Source: Humulus lupulus (Eukaryota; Streptophyta; Magnoliopsida; Rosales; Cannabaceae). From it: 64,000 bases of DNA. The stretch covers positions 54,668,866-54,732,865 of the forward strand of contig NC_084800.1 in assembly GCF_963169125.1 (NCBI RefSeq). Direction: 5' to 3'. Made by a program: the position numbers and the translations under genes. How positions within the stretch are numbered: position 1 is the stretch's first letter; each line of letters opens with the position of its first letter. The notes beneath the pieces were generated by a model. That model was not told the DNA's origin, searched no databases, and saw only the letters and a program-made list of their open reading frames with translations. Shown in pieces: positions 1 to 11,939 of this stretch.

Positions 1-365
1 AGGACGTTAATTTGAAAACTTAGTTCGCGTTAATTCTTGATTAATATCTTGTGCTTTTTAAGAAAAACATCGATCAATCAATTTGAATTAACTTCTAAGT
101 TTTTAGGACCTGGTTACATCCAGAACGTTAATTTGAAAACTTAGTTCGCGTTAATTCTTGATTAATATCTTGTGCTTTTTAAGAAAAACACCGATCAATC
201 AATTTGAACTAACTTCTAAGTTTTAGGACGACCTGGTTATATCCAGGATACGACTTAGTTCGCGTTAATCATTTATCAATATCTCGTGCTTTTTAGGAAA
301 AACATCGATCAATCGATTTGAATCAACTTCTAAGTCTTTAAGGCGACCTAGATGTATCCAGGCAC
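1..365. repeat. about three tandem copies of a 116-121 bp unit
   Basis: The motif CTTAGTTCGCGTTAAT recurs at 19, 140 and 256, giving spacings of 121 and 116 bp. Each unit also has TCTTGTGCTTTTTA-like and ATCGATCAATC-like blocks and ends with a CCTGGTTACATCCAG-like block. Copies 1 and 2 are nearly identical and copy 3 is more diverged. The array lies 3' of pol in the minus-strand Tat element, where this lineage often carries tandem repeats. It may continue past the left edge. Confidence 0.9.
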
Positions 366-514
366 CATATGCCCCCAAGTAATTAGGAAAGGGTCTTTCG
401 TGGTTACTTGAGATTACATTCGCAAATACACACAATAATGAAAAAAGATTTAATTCTCATTGTTTAATAAACAACAAAAAAAAATGGCCTTTCTGAGTAA
501 GCCTTACAAGGGTA

Positions 515-2270
515 TTACTGATAGTATTTCTTCAAATGGATGGCGTTCCAAGTTCGTGGGACTGCTTCTCCATTAAGCCGAGCTAATTTGTAGGTTCCTT
601 CCTTTATGACCTCGATTACTTGGTATGGCCCTTCCCAGTTCGGTCCCAATACTTTGTCTTTGGGGTCCTTACTGGCTAAAAAGACTCTCCTGAGGACCAG
701 ATCGCCAATGCTAAAGGCACGCTTTTTGACCTTTGAGTTGAAATAACGAGTGATTTTTTGCTGGTAATGCGCGAGCTGGAGCTGTGGATCTTCTCATCTT
801 TCATCAATCAATTCGAGGGATGTGCAAAGCAATTCGTGATTGCGGTCCTGGTCATACGCCTGGACTTTATGCGAAGATACCTTTATCTCGACAGGAATGA
901 CTGCCTCACTCCCAAAAGCTAGGGAGAAATGAGTATGACCCGTAGGAGTTCGATGCGAGGTCCGGTATGCCCACAGTACCTGGGGGAGCTGTTCTGGCCA
1001 GACTCCCTTGGCTTCGTCTAGTCTCTTCTTAAGGCTTGCCTTTAGTGTCTTATTGATAGCCTCGACCTGTCCATTCGCCTGGGGATAGACCACGGAGGAG
1101 AAGCTTTTTGCAATGCCATATTTCTCACAGAATTTGGTGAAGAGGTCGTTGTCAAACTGCGTTCCATTGTCTGATACGATCTTTTTTTGGCAGCCCGAAC
1201 CAACAGATAATGCTTTTGACCACGAAGTCGAGGACTCTCTTGGAAGTGATTGTTGCCAAGGGTTCTGCCTCAGCCCACTTGGTGAAGTAGTCGATAGCCA
1301 CCACTGCGTAACGAACCCCTCCCTTTCCAGTAGGGAGGGCGCCAACCAGGTCGATTCCCCAGACCGCGAATGGCCACGGGGACGAGATCATCTTCAGCTC
1401 GACTAGGGGAGCTCGGGTAGCTGTGGCGAATCGCTGGCACTTGTCACATTCCTTGACGTCAGAGAACGAGTCTTTTGACAGAGTGGGCCAGTAATATCCT
1501 TGCCTTAAGACCTTCAAGGCCAAGCTTTGCCCCCCAGCGTGATCTCCGCAAAAACCCTTGTGCACTTCTTGCAAAATGGTATTTGCTTCGCCTGGCAGAA
1601 CACATCGCAGGAGAGGCAAAGAGTGCCCACACCGGTATAATAAACCATCTACCACTGTATATCTTGGAGCTTGGTAAAGTACCTGCCTTGCGTCATTACG
1701 CTCTTCCGGTAACTTTCCTTCGGTGAGATATTCGAGGATGGGGGTCATCCAGGTCAGTTTGGCATCGATCATCTCGACCTCTGCCCCAACTTCTATGCTT
1801 GGTTTTTCCAAGAACTCTACTAGTACTAACCCCAAAGTCTCCGTCTCCCCGGAGGTAGCAAGCTTGGCGAGGGCATCTGCGTGTGCATTCTGCTCCCGAG
1901 GTATCTGCTCGACTGAGCCCCGTTCGAATGCGGACAGCTCGACTTTTACCTTGGCCAGGTAAGCAGCCATCTTGGTTCCCCGTGCTTGATATTCACCCAG
2001 CACCTGGTTTACCACGAGCTGGGAATCACTGAAGCACTGAACGGAGCCAGCCTTCAGCTCCTGGGCCACCCTTAGCCCAGCCAGTAACGCTTCGTATTCG
2101 ACCTCGTTGTTGGAAGCCTTGAATCTGAATCTCAACGCGCGAGTGGAATCTATGTCCTTCTGGGGATATCAAAATGATTCCAGCCCTGGAGCCGTTCTCA
2201 TTAGATGAGGCATCTACGAAGATCTTCCATGACTCCTGGGCCGAGGTGACCTGGGGTGAATCTTCCACAG
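515..2270 (-). pseudogene. Tat/Ogre pol: second RNase H (aRNH) and integrase
   Basis: The frame opens with VDASSNENGSRAGIIL and passes, after a frameshift near 2120, to [22 protein letters not shown] and [11 protein letters not shown]. This is the extra RNase H of Tat elements. Next come the integrase zinc finger (H..H then CDKCQRF) and the catalytic core: WGIDLVG for the first Asp, VSDNGTQF for the second, and the NGQVEAIN region for the Glu. A frameshift near 1170-1190 separates the first and second catalytic Asp. The integrase C-terminus continues in another frame near 785 and ends at the stop at 515. The product would make reverse-transcribed DNA and insert it. This copy cannot. Confidence 0.85.
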
Positions 2271-2274
2271 GATC

Positions 2275-3181
2275 TTCCCGAAATCCTGTGCATTCTGCCA
2301 CAAAATTAGCCAGGGCCTGGCTTTTTATTGCAGTTCGCAGAGTGTATAAAATCTCGAACTGGCTGAGCTCAATAGCCCATTTCAACAGACGTCCCGATGC
2401 TTCAGGTTTTTGCAAAACCTGCCTTAAAGGTTGATCGGTTATGACGTGTATTGAGTGGGATTGGAAATACGGCCTGAGCTTTCGGGAGGCCGTGATTAGA
2501 CAGAACTCCATCTTTTCCATCAACGGATATCGGGACTCAGCTCCGAGAAGCCTCTTGTTGATGTAATAGACTGGTTTTTGAACCTGGTCCTCTTCTCGGA
2601 CCAGTACGACACTAGCAGCATCTTCTGTGACAGCTAGGTAAAGGAAAAGAGGCTCTCCTGCTGTTGGTTTAGATAATACGGGCAGCTCAGCTAGATGTTC
2701 TTTCAGGTCGAGAAAGGCACGTTCGCACTCCTCTGTTCATTCGAACTTCTTATTCCCCCGGAGTAGGTTGTAGAATGGCAGGCACTTGTCGGTGGATTTA
2801 GAAATAAACCGATTAAGGGCTGCCACCCTTCCTGTCAGGCCTTGAACGTCCTTTCGTCCTGATCTTATCGGGGTTTGCCTCATTCCTCTAGTGTTGACAA
2901 TGAAACCCAGGAATTTTCCAGATGCTACCCCGAAAGTGCACTTCTGCGGGTTAAGCCTCATGCCGTACTCTCTTAGTATCTTGAAGCATTCCTCCAGGTC
3001 GGTAACATGGTTATCGACAGTTTTTGACTTGACCAGCATGTCATCAACGTACACTTCCATGTTCTTTCCAATCTGGTTGGCAAACATCCTGTTCACCAAT
3101 CTCTGGTATGTAGCACCGGCGTTCTTCAGCCCGAACGACATGACCTTGTAACAATAGACGTTAGTTGGGGTCATGAAGCTA
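2275..3181 (-). pseudogene. Tat/Ogre pol: C-terminal half of reverse transcriptase and first RNase H
   Basis: The frame resumes beside the solo LTR with SFMTPTNVYCYKVMSFGLKN, then YVDDMLVKS, which holds the catalytic Asp pair, and the thumb/connection region ending KKFE. A TGA follows where a Trp is usual, near 2735. RNase H then continues through PVYYINKRLLGAESRYP and MEKMEFCLITASRKL. The N-terminal half of the enzyme lies on the far side of the solo LTR at 5443-6840. This element could not make an intact polymerase. Confidence 0.85.
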
Positions 3182-3186
3182 GTGTG

Positions 3187-5437
3187 TGTTAGGAACGAGT
3201 TTCCTAATACGCAGCGGAAAGGTGGTGTGGTTGGCCCAGTGTACAACAAAATTTTTGTAACATATTTAAACTACCTTTAAATATGCGGATCCATTAATAT
3301 ACATACATCAATCATAAACAAGATAGTGATAGAAATCATACCTCTTGAAGCCTATCAAGTGTCCTTGCTATCTTCTCGTATTTAGAACGATCTTCCTATC
3401 CAAGCCGCTCCACGTACTCACACTAAGATCTTCCAAAGCGTTCTCTACACCTCAAGAAATGTGTGGGCACTTAGAGAATGAAGGATAGTTTATTTGTGTA
3501 CCTACTTGATGTACTCAACACATGAGATCAAGAGAATAGGCCTGAGAATGGGTTCTTTATTTTCAGGGAGAGAAAACTATCGTTCTATTTTCACAGAGCG
3601 AAATTGTCACAGTAGTCTCACTCTCTTCACTTTTTTTTTTTTATCTAAATAATTTTCTGATCAGTCATACTTAACAGAAAAAATTCAAAATTTAAAAATT
3701 AAATCTGTAACCATTTTACAATTTAATTTTTAATTAATTAATTATTCCATTAATGAAAAAATCCAAAAAACCAATTTTTGAATTATCCATTAATTAATTA
3801 ACTAAATAAATAAAATTGAAAATCCCATCCCTGAAAAACACTGGTGCTACACGCTACACATAGTCCTAGACTGTGTGTGAACGTGTAGCTTCCTAATTTC
3901 TAGGGATATTTGTTTTTCAAATTTTATTCAAATTACTTTGTCAGATAAGATCTAACAACGTGATAACTAATTCAAATTTGAATTCAAATTAATTATCCAT
4001 TTTAATTAATTATCAAATATAATTAATTATTTGAATAAATATTAATCTTTTAAATTCAAATATAATTTGAACTTATCAGATCATTTTCTCCCACTCAAAT
4101 AAAGATATTTAATTAATTCTACTAATTAATTAAACCCAAATTTTCGAAATTAAATATTTAATTTATTATAATTTCAAAAAATTATAATTAATTAATTATT
4201 TAATTAAATTTCGAAAATTAATTTAACTATTTAATATAATTTCGAAAATTATATAATAATTAAATATTAATTAATTTTGTTAACTACAACTAATTTGTAA
4301 TTAATTAATTAATCACTATTATCATATAATTGCATATTTGGCCTGAAAAACAAATTTCTTCTTAAATATGTCTTTAAACTATTTTCCCTTCATATCAACT
4401 CTTACCTTGAACAGTGTTGATAAAGCCGCTATGGGGACCTATGGACCTATAATTCCAAGCTCCAATAAATTTGAGATTATTAATTAAACTCTTTAATTAA
4501 ATAATCTTAATTTATTAATCTCATGATTATTCCACTATAAATATGAGACTGCACTCTTGTAATTATAGACATTTCATTTACTGAGTACTTTATAATCATA
4601 AAACGTCCATTGATTTAATCATTGCATACAACTTGACCCTCTAATAATGGTTCATAATTAATCGGGAATAAAATTACCGTTTTACCCTTTTAATTATGTC
4701 TTGTTTTCTTAAGTACCATTGACTCTACTAGTGAAGGTTAATTCATAACTAAATAATGAATTTGAACTCAATAACCTTTCAGTCCCAAAAGTCAACCCTT
4801 AAGAGAACCATCATTCAATCTCTTGCGAGAAGGTATAGATTCCATATCTGTATACTATGTCCCCAGCCATCTATATTAATGAGTTCCCAAAACAAAAGTT
4901 TTTAGCCTGATCATTCTGACAGACCCTAACAAGTGAATCAAAGAACTCATATAACATAAACAAGAGTTCATAGTAACCTCAGGATTAAGATCTATTTGTA
5001 TATGATCATCAATTGATATATTTAATTAATACTTCGAAACGGTATTTAACTAAGTATTAATAAACATATCTGGTCCAGTTCTATATATTATCTAATATAT
5101 AAAGCACCTCCACTAAAGTGTCCTACCACACTAGTGATCAGGATCTAGATCACATGTATTCATAATACTAGTGGACCATACTTGCAGTAATTAATCTAAA
5201 GATTCCATAACTTTATTTTACTGCGAACTATTCAAGTTCATTTATCTCAAACACAATCCTCTCGTACTAATACTTGTTTGAGATTACATACATGAACTTA
5301 GGAATTTTCCTGATATTTACATAATATCATCATAGAATAATATAGTCCATAAAATATATGCATAGCAAATTCAATTTATTTATTTATTTCATAAAAACAA
5401 TGTCTACTACATATGCTTTCAGGGCACATCTCCAACA
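3187..5437 (-). mobile_element. solo LTR, copia-like, 2251 bp, inside the Tat reverse transcriptase
   Basis: The insert runs TGTTAGGAAC to CTCCAACA on the plus strand, so on its own strand it starts TGTTGGAGATGTGCCC and ends TTCCTAACA. It is flanked by GTGTG at 3182-3186 and GTGTG at 5438-5442, a 5-bp target duplication. It contains no coding frame and is AT-rich. Near its 3' end it has a TTCCGCTGCG block and a stretch resembling the end of the copia LTR at 56582-58430, which supports a copia-type LTR. One LTR with a target duplication and no internal region is the expected product of LTR-LTR recombination. Confidence 0.85.
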
Positions 5438-5442
5438 GTGTG

Positions 5443-6905
5443 CTCCTGGTCCGCTGGATTCATGGTGATCTGATTATAGCCCGAATACGCATCCATAAAG
5501 GACATGAGCTCGTGCCCTGCCGTGGCGTCTACCAATTGGTCGATCCTTGGCAAGGGAAAACAGTCTTTGGGGCAAGCTTTGTTCAGATCGGAGAAGTCGA
5601 TGCAGATCCGCCATTTCCCGTTGGGCTTCGGGACCAACACAGGATTGGCGACCCAGACCGAGAACTTAGCTTCGCGGATAAAGCTGCACTTTTTGAGCCG
5701 GGCTACTTCTTCTTCTAGGGCTTCAGCTCGAGTTGTTCCCAGGCGCCTCTGTTTCTGAGACTTCGCAGGCACGCTCTTATCTAAATGGAGGGTGTGCATG
5801 ATAACGCTTGGACTGATTCCCGCCATGTCCTCATGTGACCATGCAAACACATCCAGGTTCTCTTGCAGGAACTTGATCAGCTCCGCCTTCCTCTCGCCAC
5901 AGAGGTTTTTCCCGAGCTTAACCATCCGTGAGGGATTCTGTGGATCGATATTTACCTTCTCGAGCTCTTCGATAGCTTGGAGCTCGGACTTATCCTCGCC
6001 TACTCTGGGGTCAATATCAATCTCAAGACAAGGCAAAGGTTCCTGAGATTCCTCTTCTCCACCTTGGACGGGCATCGTTAACTGCCCGGGTTTTAATTTT
6101 CCCTTCATGGAAATGCTGTAGCATTCCCTGGCAGCAAGTTGATTGCCACGGACCGTGCATATCCCCATGGAAGAGGGGAATTTCAACGCGAGGTGGCGGA
6201 TGAAGGTAACGGCTTCAAAAGCTATAAGTGTAGGTCGACCTAAAATGGCATTGTACGCGGCGGGACAGTCGATGACCACGAACTCGAGGAGTTTTGAGAC
6301 TGTCAGAGGTCCCTCTCCTAAGGTGATCACCATCTCGATCGTCCCTATTGCCGCCGATCCTTCTCCAGAGAAACCATAAAGCATCATGGAGGTTGCTTTC
6401 AGCTCGGTGACAGACAAACCCATCTTCTCCAGCGTGGACCGGAATAGAAGGTTTACCGAGATCCCATTATCGACCAGGATTCTCCTAACCCTCCGATTAG
6501 TGTGCTGCACTGCTACAACCAGAGGGTCGTTATGAGGGAACTGGACGTGGCTGTCATCTTCTTTAGTAAATATGATTGGTTGCCTCTCCAATCGTTGCTG
6601 CTTTGGCAGATGCTGCTCGAGGATGAACTCCACTCCATTATGAGCCTTAAGTTCATTGACATACCTCTTTTGGGCACCTCGGCTCGTGCCAGCCAAATGA
6701 GGACCTCCAGAGATCGTGGAGATCTCTCCTCCTATCATGGGAGGAGGGACGTCTTGATCTATCCGAGACCCGGGCTGACTGATCGGGACTTCCGGAGCTG
6801 GTCGGCTTGCGAGAACCCTGTTCTGCGCATACTGAGCCAAGGGGCCGGCTCGGATGAGGGTCTCGATCTCATCCTTCAGGTGTCTACAATCATCAGTATT
6901 GTGGC
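5443..6905 (-). pseudogene. Tat/Ogre gag end, protease and N-terminal half of reverse transcriptase
   Basis: Upstream is KFCRFHNDVGHNTDDC, a Cys/His knuckle-like block of Tat gag, then ISGGPHLAG. The protease shows ILVDNGISVNLLF, where D-S/T-G is usual, so the active site reads D-N-G, and YNAILGRP. Reverse transcriptase begins with the WRICIDFSDLNKACPKD block and DAYSGYNQI, and is cut off at the EHT codons by the solo LTR. The Asn in place of Ser/Thr beside the protease Asp would probably inactivate it. That is inference from aspartic proteases in general. Confidence 0.85.
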
Positions 6906-9018
6906 CAACGTCGTTGTGGAACCGGCAAAACTTGGAAGGATCTTGCTTTCCCTTCTGGTGCTTTAACGGCTTCGGCTTCTTCCAGGGGAGCAGAGTTTGC
7001 TAGGAAGATGTTCTCCCTAGAGTGGGTGAGCTCTGTATAAGTCACGTAGACCGGCTTAAATTTTTCTATGGATTTGTTCTTCTTCGGGCCGTGTTGGTTG
7101 CCCTCGCTGCTCCCCTTTCTCTTGCCTCCACCAAACTGGTTAATCTGTGTGATAGTCTGGGTCGCTGTCACGACCTCCGTTCCCACTCCAGCGGGCTGCT
7201 CGGGGACCTGACTGGTTCCTGCAGCTAAGGGTTGTGCCTCCTCCAGGTTGATCCACCCCTGGGCCCTATTTAGGAATTCGTTTACGGAGCTGACTCCCTT
7301 CCTTTGTATCTCATTCCAGAGTCCCCCTCCGACGAGGATTCCAGTCCTCAAAGCCATGAGCTTAGAGCTGTCATCTGCGTCTCTGGCCCGAGCAGCGACA
7401 TTCGCGAATCTGCTCAGGTAAGCCTTCAGAGGCTTGTCGGGTTGTTGTCTTACGTTGGCCAGGGTGTCGGCCTTGACGCGGGCAGCCTGGGAAGCTCGGA
7501 ATGCTCTCTTGAAGTCCGCAGAGAAAGTTTTCCACGAGTTGATTGACTGTTTTTTACTTTGTTTGAACCACTGTCTGGCCGGCCCAGTCAAGGTGGAGGG
7601 AAATATTAAACATCTCAGCTCGGGGCCGATGTTGTGGGCCATCATCAAGGTATTGAACATACCCAGATGATCTGATGGATCTCCGTCTCCGTTGAATTTG
7701 GACAAGTGCGGCATACGGAAACTGGGCGGGTATACCGTCGCCGCTATGCTGGGGGCGAAGAGCTCAAGTTTGTCCCCCAAATCATATTTGTCTTTTTCTT
7801 TCTCTGACAGGAGCTTCCTCATTAGCTCCTCCATCTGAGCCAGGCGCTCAAGGGTTTTGTCCTGATTTCCATGGTTGTTCCGGGGCTGTTCAACAGCTCC
7901 GGATCCATTGTACACGTTTGGCGGGTTATTGTCCCTCCTATCTTGAGACAGGTTATATGGGACATTCCCGCTGTCGCGTACCTCGGACAAGTCTTCCCTT
8001 GGGCGAGCACGACTGTCGTTTTCCGCCGGGTCTCCTCTTTGGGAGTTTAGACGATCTCGAAGGTTGTCCCTCGGGGCATCTTGAGGACCCTGCGTCGAGC
8101 TCAAGCGTTGGCGCAGGTCTCCGCCAAAAAGGTCACTTCGACGGCTTCCGGTCCAATAGCTCCCATTTGAGAATCTCGGAGCCCGCCTCTGGGGAGGAGG
8201 ATTCGGGACTTCTCTGGGCGCCCTGCTACGATGGGAAGGCCCTGCGGAAGGTGGATTTCTCCTACTGCTCCCATAAGCTGGAATATCTCGGACTGGCCGA
8301 GGAGGAGACAGATATCTTATTGGTGAAGGAGGATGCCTGACCGGGGATGCAATCTTGGTCCCGTCAGGGCGGATTAGGTTAGGTAGGGGCCGCTCCGCTC
8401 TACCCTCCGCCGGGTCCTATGCTCGGCGGTCTGAGTGAGGTGCCGGACTGTTGGCCGGGACGGGCTGTCGCCGTGAGCCCTCCCCAGATCTCCTTCGAGA
8501 ATTCCCTCGAGCCCTCCTGGGCGCACTCGAGGGTGGAAGTGAGCTGGGAGTTGAGGTCCGGACCGATCGGCTATATTGTTGCTCAGCCCTAGGTGGTTCC
8601 TCAAAAGTGGTCTCCCGGTGGTGCGATGTGGGAGTAGAGTTTGATGTCGGGGGTCGACCGACCGGCTAGGCCTAGACCAATTACCCTTGCGGGACTTATG
8701 AGTCTCTCCTTGCCTCTTTCCGACGTTAGCGTCTGTTGTAAGAGGGGGTAATAGGGCCAACACCTCTCGAATCTGCTGGTTAGCTTTCGCCAGCTGACTC
8801 CTTAGCTGTGCATTCTCCATTTCTACCGCCGTGTAAAAATCTGGGTTCGGATTAGGTGGCCGGGGTGCCGAACTTCCAGTGTCACCTTGGCCTATTGGCT
8901 GCTTGCCCGGCCGCTGTTGAACCTCAGGGTTCTGATCATCGGAGATGGCGGCATGATGGGCCTCCTGCCCATCATGTTGGTCCGCCTCGTTACCATGTCT
9001 TGAGTGAGTGACCACCAT
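6893..9018 (-). pseudogene. Tat/Ogre gag, frameshifted
   Basis: The start chosen is ATG at 9018 (MVVTHSRHGNEADQ), just after the primer-binding site. Residues ENAQLRSQLAKANQQI form a likely coiled coil. A second frame, continuous from about 8374 to 6893, holds the capsid-like region: LIFPSTLTGPARQWF, the DFKRAFRAS block and DKPLKAYLSRF. These are typical of plant gypsy gag. At least one frameshift lies between 8374 and 8480 and another near 6930, where the reading passes to the knuckle and protease frame. Gag would form the virus-like particle that houses reverse transcription. Confidence 0.8.
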
Positions 9019-9051
9019 GGTTGGGTATTTGCGATAGCACCAATCTAACAA

Positions 9052-9070
9052 GCTCTCAATGAAAGCACCA
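9052..9070 (-). other. primer-binding site of the minus Tat element
   Basis: On the minus strand TGGTGCTTTCATTGAGAGC begins 3 nt after the LTR end. It starts with TGG, as expected for pairing to a tRNA CCA end. The same 19 nt occur 3 nt after the LTR at 63638. I did not assign the priming tRNA. Confidence 0.7.
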
Positions 9071-9073
9071 AAC

Positions 9074-9826
9074 TGTTGACGCGGTTCTTCTCCAACAGGT
9101 AATTAATAGAATAAGAGAATGGGATTAGTGCTAAGTAATGAACCGTAATAGATGAATGGTCTTGAAATAAAATGGTGATATGAATACTTTTTTAGGTGGT
9201 TCAAAGGTTAAAATCCTTCTACTCCACCAGCCAATATTATTGCTAGTTTTCTGGTATTCTTTATAGGGTATTTCTTTACACAATAGAATCCAACCCTTTG
9301 CAACTCCCAGGGTCTCCATATTTATAGGAGAGGGCACCTTAGGGTTGGCAAGGGGGGCCATCCCGTGACCTTCTTACCCATCATGTCACTTCTGTGACAT
9401 TCATGATTAATTCCTGAAACCTGACAAGTGAAGTGTGTCTAATCAATAGGTAAGGGGGATAATGGGCCGCACGGCCCAACCCAGTCGTGGGTGCCTGAAC
9501 ACGCACATTTATGCTACGTGTCCGAGAATTCGGGGATATATCAGACACGTGATGTCTGATATATGCACATTTACATTGCGTGGTTAACTTTATAAGGGGT
9601 CACAGCTGCCAACTCAAGCTCGTACCTCGAGCTGGATGTCTTCTTAACCCGCGATGTCTATACCTCTGACCCGACTCCTTAGTAACCTTAGTAAGCCTTT
9701 GGTTACCTCGAGCTAAAGAGGTGGGACCTGGTAACAGCAGCTTCGGGTACATGTCATCCACGGGCTGATAAATAATTATGCCATACCTCTGCTCGCTAAT
9801 AGCCCGTTGGAGAATTAGGGCGTACA
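9074..9826 (-). mobile_element. 5' LTR of the minus Tat element, 753 bp
   Basis: The plus strand reads TGTTGACGCGG at 9074 and ATTAGGGCGTACA ending at 9826. On the element's own strand it therefore starts TGTACGCCCTAAT and ends GTCAACA. The end matches the pattern of the solo LTR at 25048-25890, and both share a block like GTGGTTCAAAGGTTAAAATC. The outer flank is an AT microsatellite. The other LTR is off the window, so no target duplication can be checked. Confidence 0.7.
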
Positions 9827-10279
9827 TATATATATACATATTTATAAAATAAATAAAAAAAAACCAAAAATATATATATATATTTATTCTTATTCCTATC
9901 TTTATTTCTTTTTTCCCCATTTTTCTCTCTCTTGGTTAAAAAAAACCATATATATTTATATAATTTTTTTTTCTATTTACCTAATTCTTACTCCATTTTT
10001 CTTTCTTAATTTCTATTATATTTTTTTTAGTTCAACACATATTTAAAAAAAAAAAAAAAAGATTAAGCTTGCTACTCTATCTTCACTTTAATTTTCTTTT
10101 CTTGATTTTATTATTGTGTTGTTTATTTTGTTGCTTAGTTTATGATTTTCCTTTTCTTTTTTCTTTTTGACTTAGTTTTCCTTAGAATTTAGGTTTAAAA
10201 AAAAAAACATAAAATTGCATAAAATTGTTCATAAAATTTCAATCATAAAATGCTTAGTATTGGGAACAATTGTGTAATA
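9827..10279. other. AT-rich low-complexity stretch, left edge of the Athila element
   Basis: It holds TA repeats, poly-T and poly-A runs and no convincing gene. It should contain the 5' LTR of the Athila element, but I find no copy of the end GGGCGTTAAACA or other LTR blocks seen at 16454-18179. The 5' LTR is therefore missing or unrecognisable. Confidence 0.5.
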
Positions 10280-10660
10280 TTACAAATGGTAGAAACCGAT
10301 ATTGTTCTGTCTAGAAAGATTGGTTGTTAAATAAGGTTTGTGATAGCGTTACCCTCCACACTTACCTGGGAACCTCGGGGAGTTCTGTCTAGGCAAGTGT
10401 GGGTCTAAAGCGGTACCTTGGCAACCTTTCCAATCGGCCTAGGAACATTTCGAGCATCTACATTTGCACTATTACATCGTTGACCTTATTACTATAAGAA
10501 AACCAAGCTTGTTCTGTCAAAATAAGCAATTTCACTCTGCTTAAAGGTTGTTTGGTCGAAAAGGTTGACTTGTGATCCACCATACTTACTCAGTAACCTC
10601 GGGGAGTTCTAGTAAGGCGTTGGAGATCACCCGAAAACCTCCAAATCTACCTAGGAACAA
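10280..10660 (+). repeat. two diverged tandem units with hairpins in the Athila leader
   Basis: The 16-nt core AACCTCGGGGAGTTCT occurs identically at 10371-10386 and 10595-10610. Each core is enclosed by complementary arms: CACACTTACC (10357) with GGCAAGTGTG (10392), and CTTACT (10585) with AGTAAG (10611), plus GTGATC (10572) with GATCAC (10625). TTGTTCTGTC precedes and CCTAGGAACA follows each unit. The segment lies just upstream of gag. Confidence 0.8.
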
Positions 10661-10719
10661 GTTAAAAAAAATGAAAAAAAAAGACATAAAATAAATCTAA
10701 TTCTGATTTCCCAGGGTGG

Positions 10720-11875
10720 ATGAATTATCACAAAACTTCCAGTGACACTTCTTCCAATTTATCTGCCACTCCTACCGAAACTCCTTCCACCAATCCTGCT
10801 TCCCCACAAACTTTCGCTGATAATAACCCATTCGCAATGGCTCGCAATGATGAAATCCAACCAAGAACTCTCAATGACTACCTCCATCCTACTTGCACTT
10901 CCATGCCTTCATGTATTATCTTCCTTCCTAATATGCCTGCATTAGACTTTAAACCTCGCATGATTAAACTCTTGCCCACATTTCATGGAATGGAAAATGA
11001 AAGCCCATACGTGCATATCAGAGAATTCGAGGAGGTGGTAGCCACGTTCTATAACCTTGCCGAAAATGTCGATGCTGTGCGACTGAAGTTCTTCCCTTTC
11101 TCCTTGAAGGACAAAGCCAAAAGATGGTTGTACTCTTTGAGACCTCGGTAGATTGGAACATGGGAGGAGATGACCAAATCTTTCTTTCTAAAACACTTCC
11201 CTAGCCATAAGACCAACAGTCTAAAACGACAGATTTCCACATTTTCCCAAAAATACAATGAAACGTTCTATCAAGTCTGGGAAAGATTCAAAGATCTGTT
11301 AAATCAGTGCCCGCACCATGGCTATGAGAACTGGCGCTTGGTCAGTTACTTCTATGAAGGCCTCGTGAGCGCCAATTTGTAGAATTGCTATGCAATGGTG
11401 AATTCCTCGAAAAAGAGCCAGAAGATGCTCTTGAATATCTCGAAGAAACTGCGAAAAAGTCTCACACCTGGACTGGTCCAAGTGCTACTGACAGCACCAA
11501 CCGACACAAACCATCTGGGATCTATCAACTTCGAGAAGAGGATAGTGTTAAGGTCTAACTCGAAGCTTTGAAAAAGCAGTTTGAGGTCTTAATGACGAAG
11601 AATAGCCAAAAATCGCACATGATCGCTCAAGCGGAACCGCAAGAACCTTGCTTTGTTTGTGGAGGGACGGAGCACTTAGCTAAGGACTGCTTAGCTTTGA
11701 ATGAAATGAGGGGGGTTTATGAGGAGCAACGCAATGCCTTAGGGGCATATAACAAGCCATTCTCCCATACGTACAACCCTGGTTGGAGAAACCACCCAAA
11801 TTTCAGTTGGAGACATTCCAACCAAGCTCAATCATCTGAAGGCCAATGGAGAAATGAGCAACAAGTTCAACCATG
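10720..11875 (+). pseudogene. Athila-type gag
   Basis: The start is ATG at 10720. The block RTLNDYLHP and then LKFFPFSLKDKAKRWLYSL, FLKHFPSHKTN and CPHHGYENWRLVSYFYEGL is typical of Athila-group gag. TAG codons interrupt the same frame at about 11149 and 11380, and a frame change follows. A zinc knuckle CFVCGGTEHLAKDC, a C-x2-C-x4-H-x4-C pattern, lies near 11650-11690. The frame ends at about 11875. Gag would package the element RNA. Nonsense codons make this copy inactive. Confidence 0.85.
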
Positions 11876-11939
11876 AATGTTTGGTAGCATTCATCATCTT
11901 CTCGGGGTTGTTTCCCAATGTTTGGTAGCGTTCAATTGC

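Larger units (their letters stand above)
1..9826 (-). mobile_element. Ty3/gypsy retrotransposon, Tat/Ogre type, broken; 3' LTR lies outside the window
   Basis: Read on the minus strand the order is 5' LTR (9826-9074), primer-binding site, gag, protease, reverse transcriptase, RNase H, a second RNase H, integrase, then tandem repeats at the left edge. The second RNase H between the first one and integrase, and tandem repeats 3' of pol, are known traits of the Tat/Ogre lineage. The 3' LTR is not in the window. Frameshifts, a nonsense codon after the connection region and a solo LTR inserted in the reverse transcriptase show that it is dead. Its coding DNA is clearly more GC-rich than the AT-rich insert inside it. 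Confidence 0.85.

Noticed and set aside
6502..6966. 154-codon plus-strand frame
   Set aside because: It is the antisense shadow of the Tat protease region.
7918..8340. 140-codon plus-strand frame
   Set aside because: Antisense shadow of Tat gag, whose minus-strand frame has family motifs.
9600..9920. 106-codon minus-strand frame
   Set aside because: It runs across the Tat LTR end into an AT microsatellite and has no recognisable domain.
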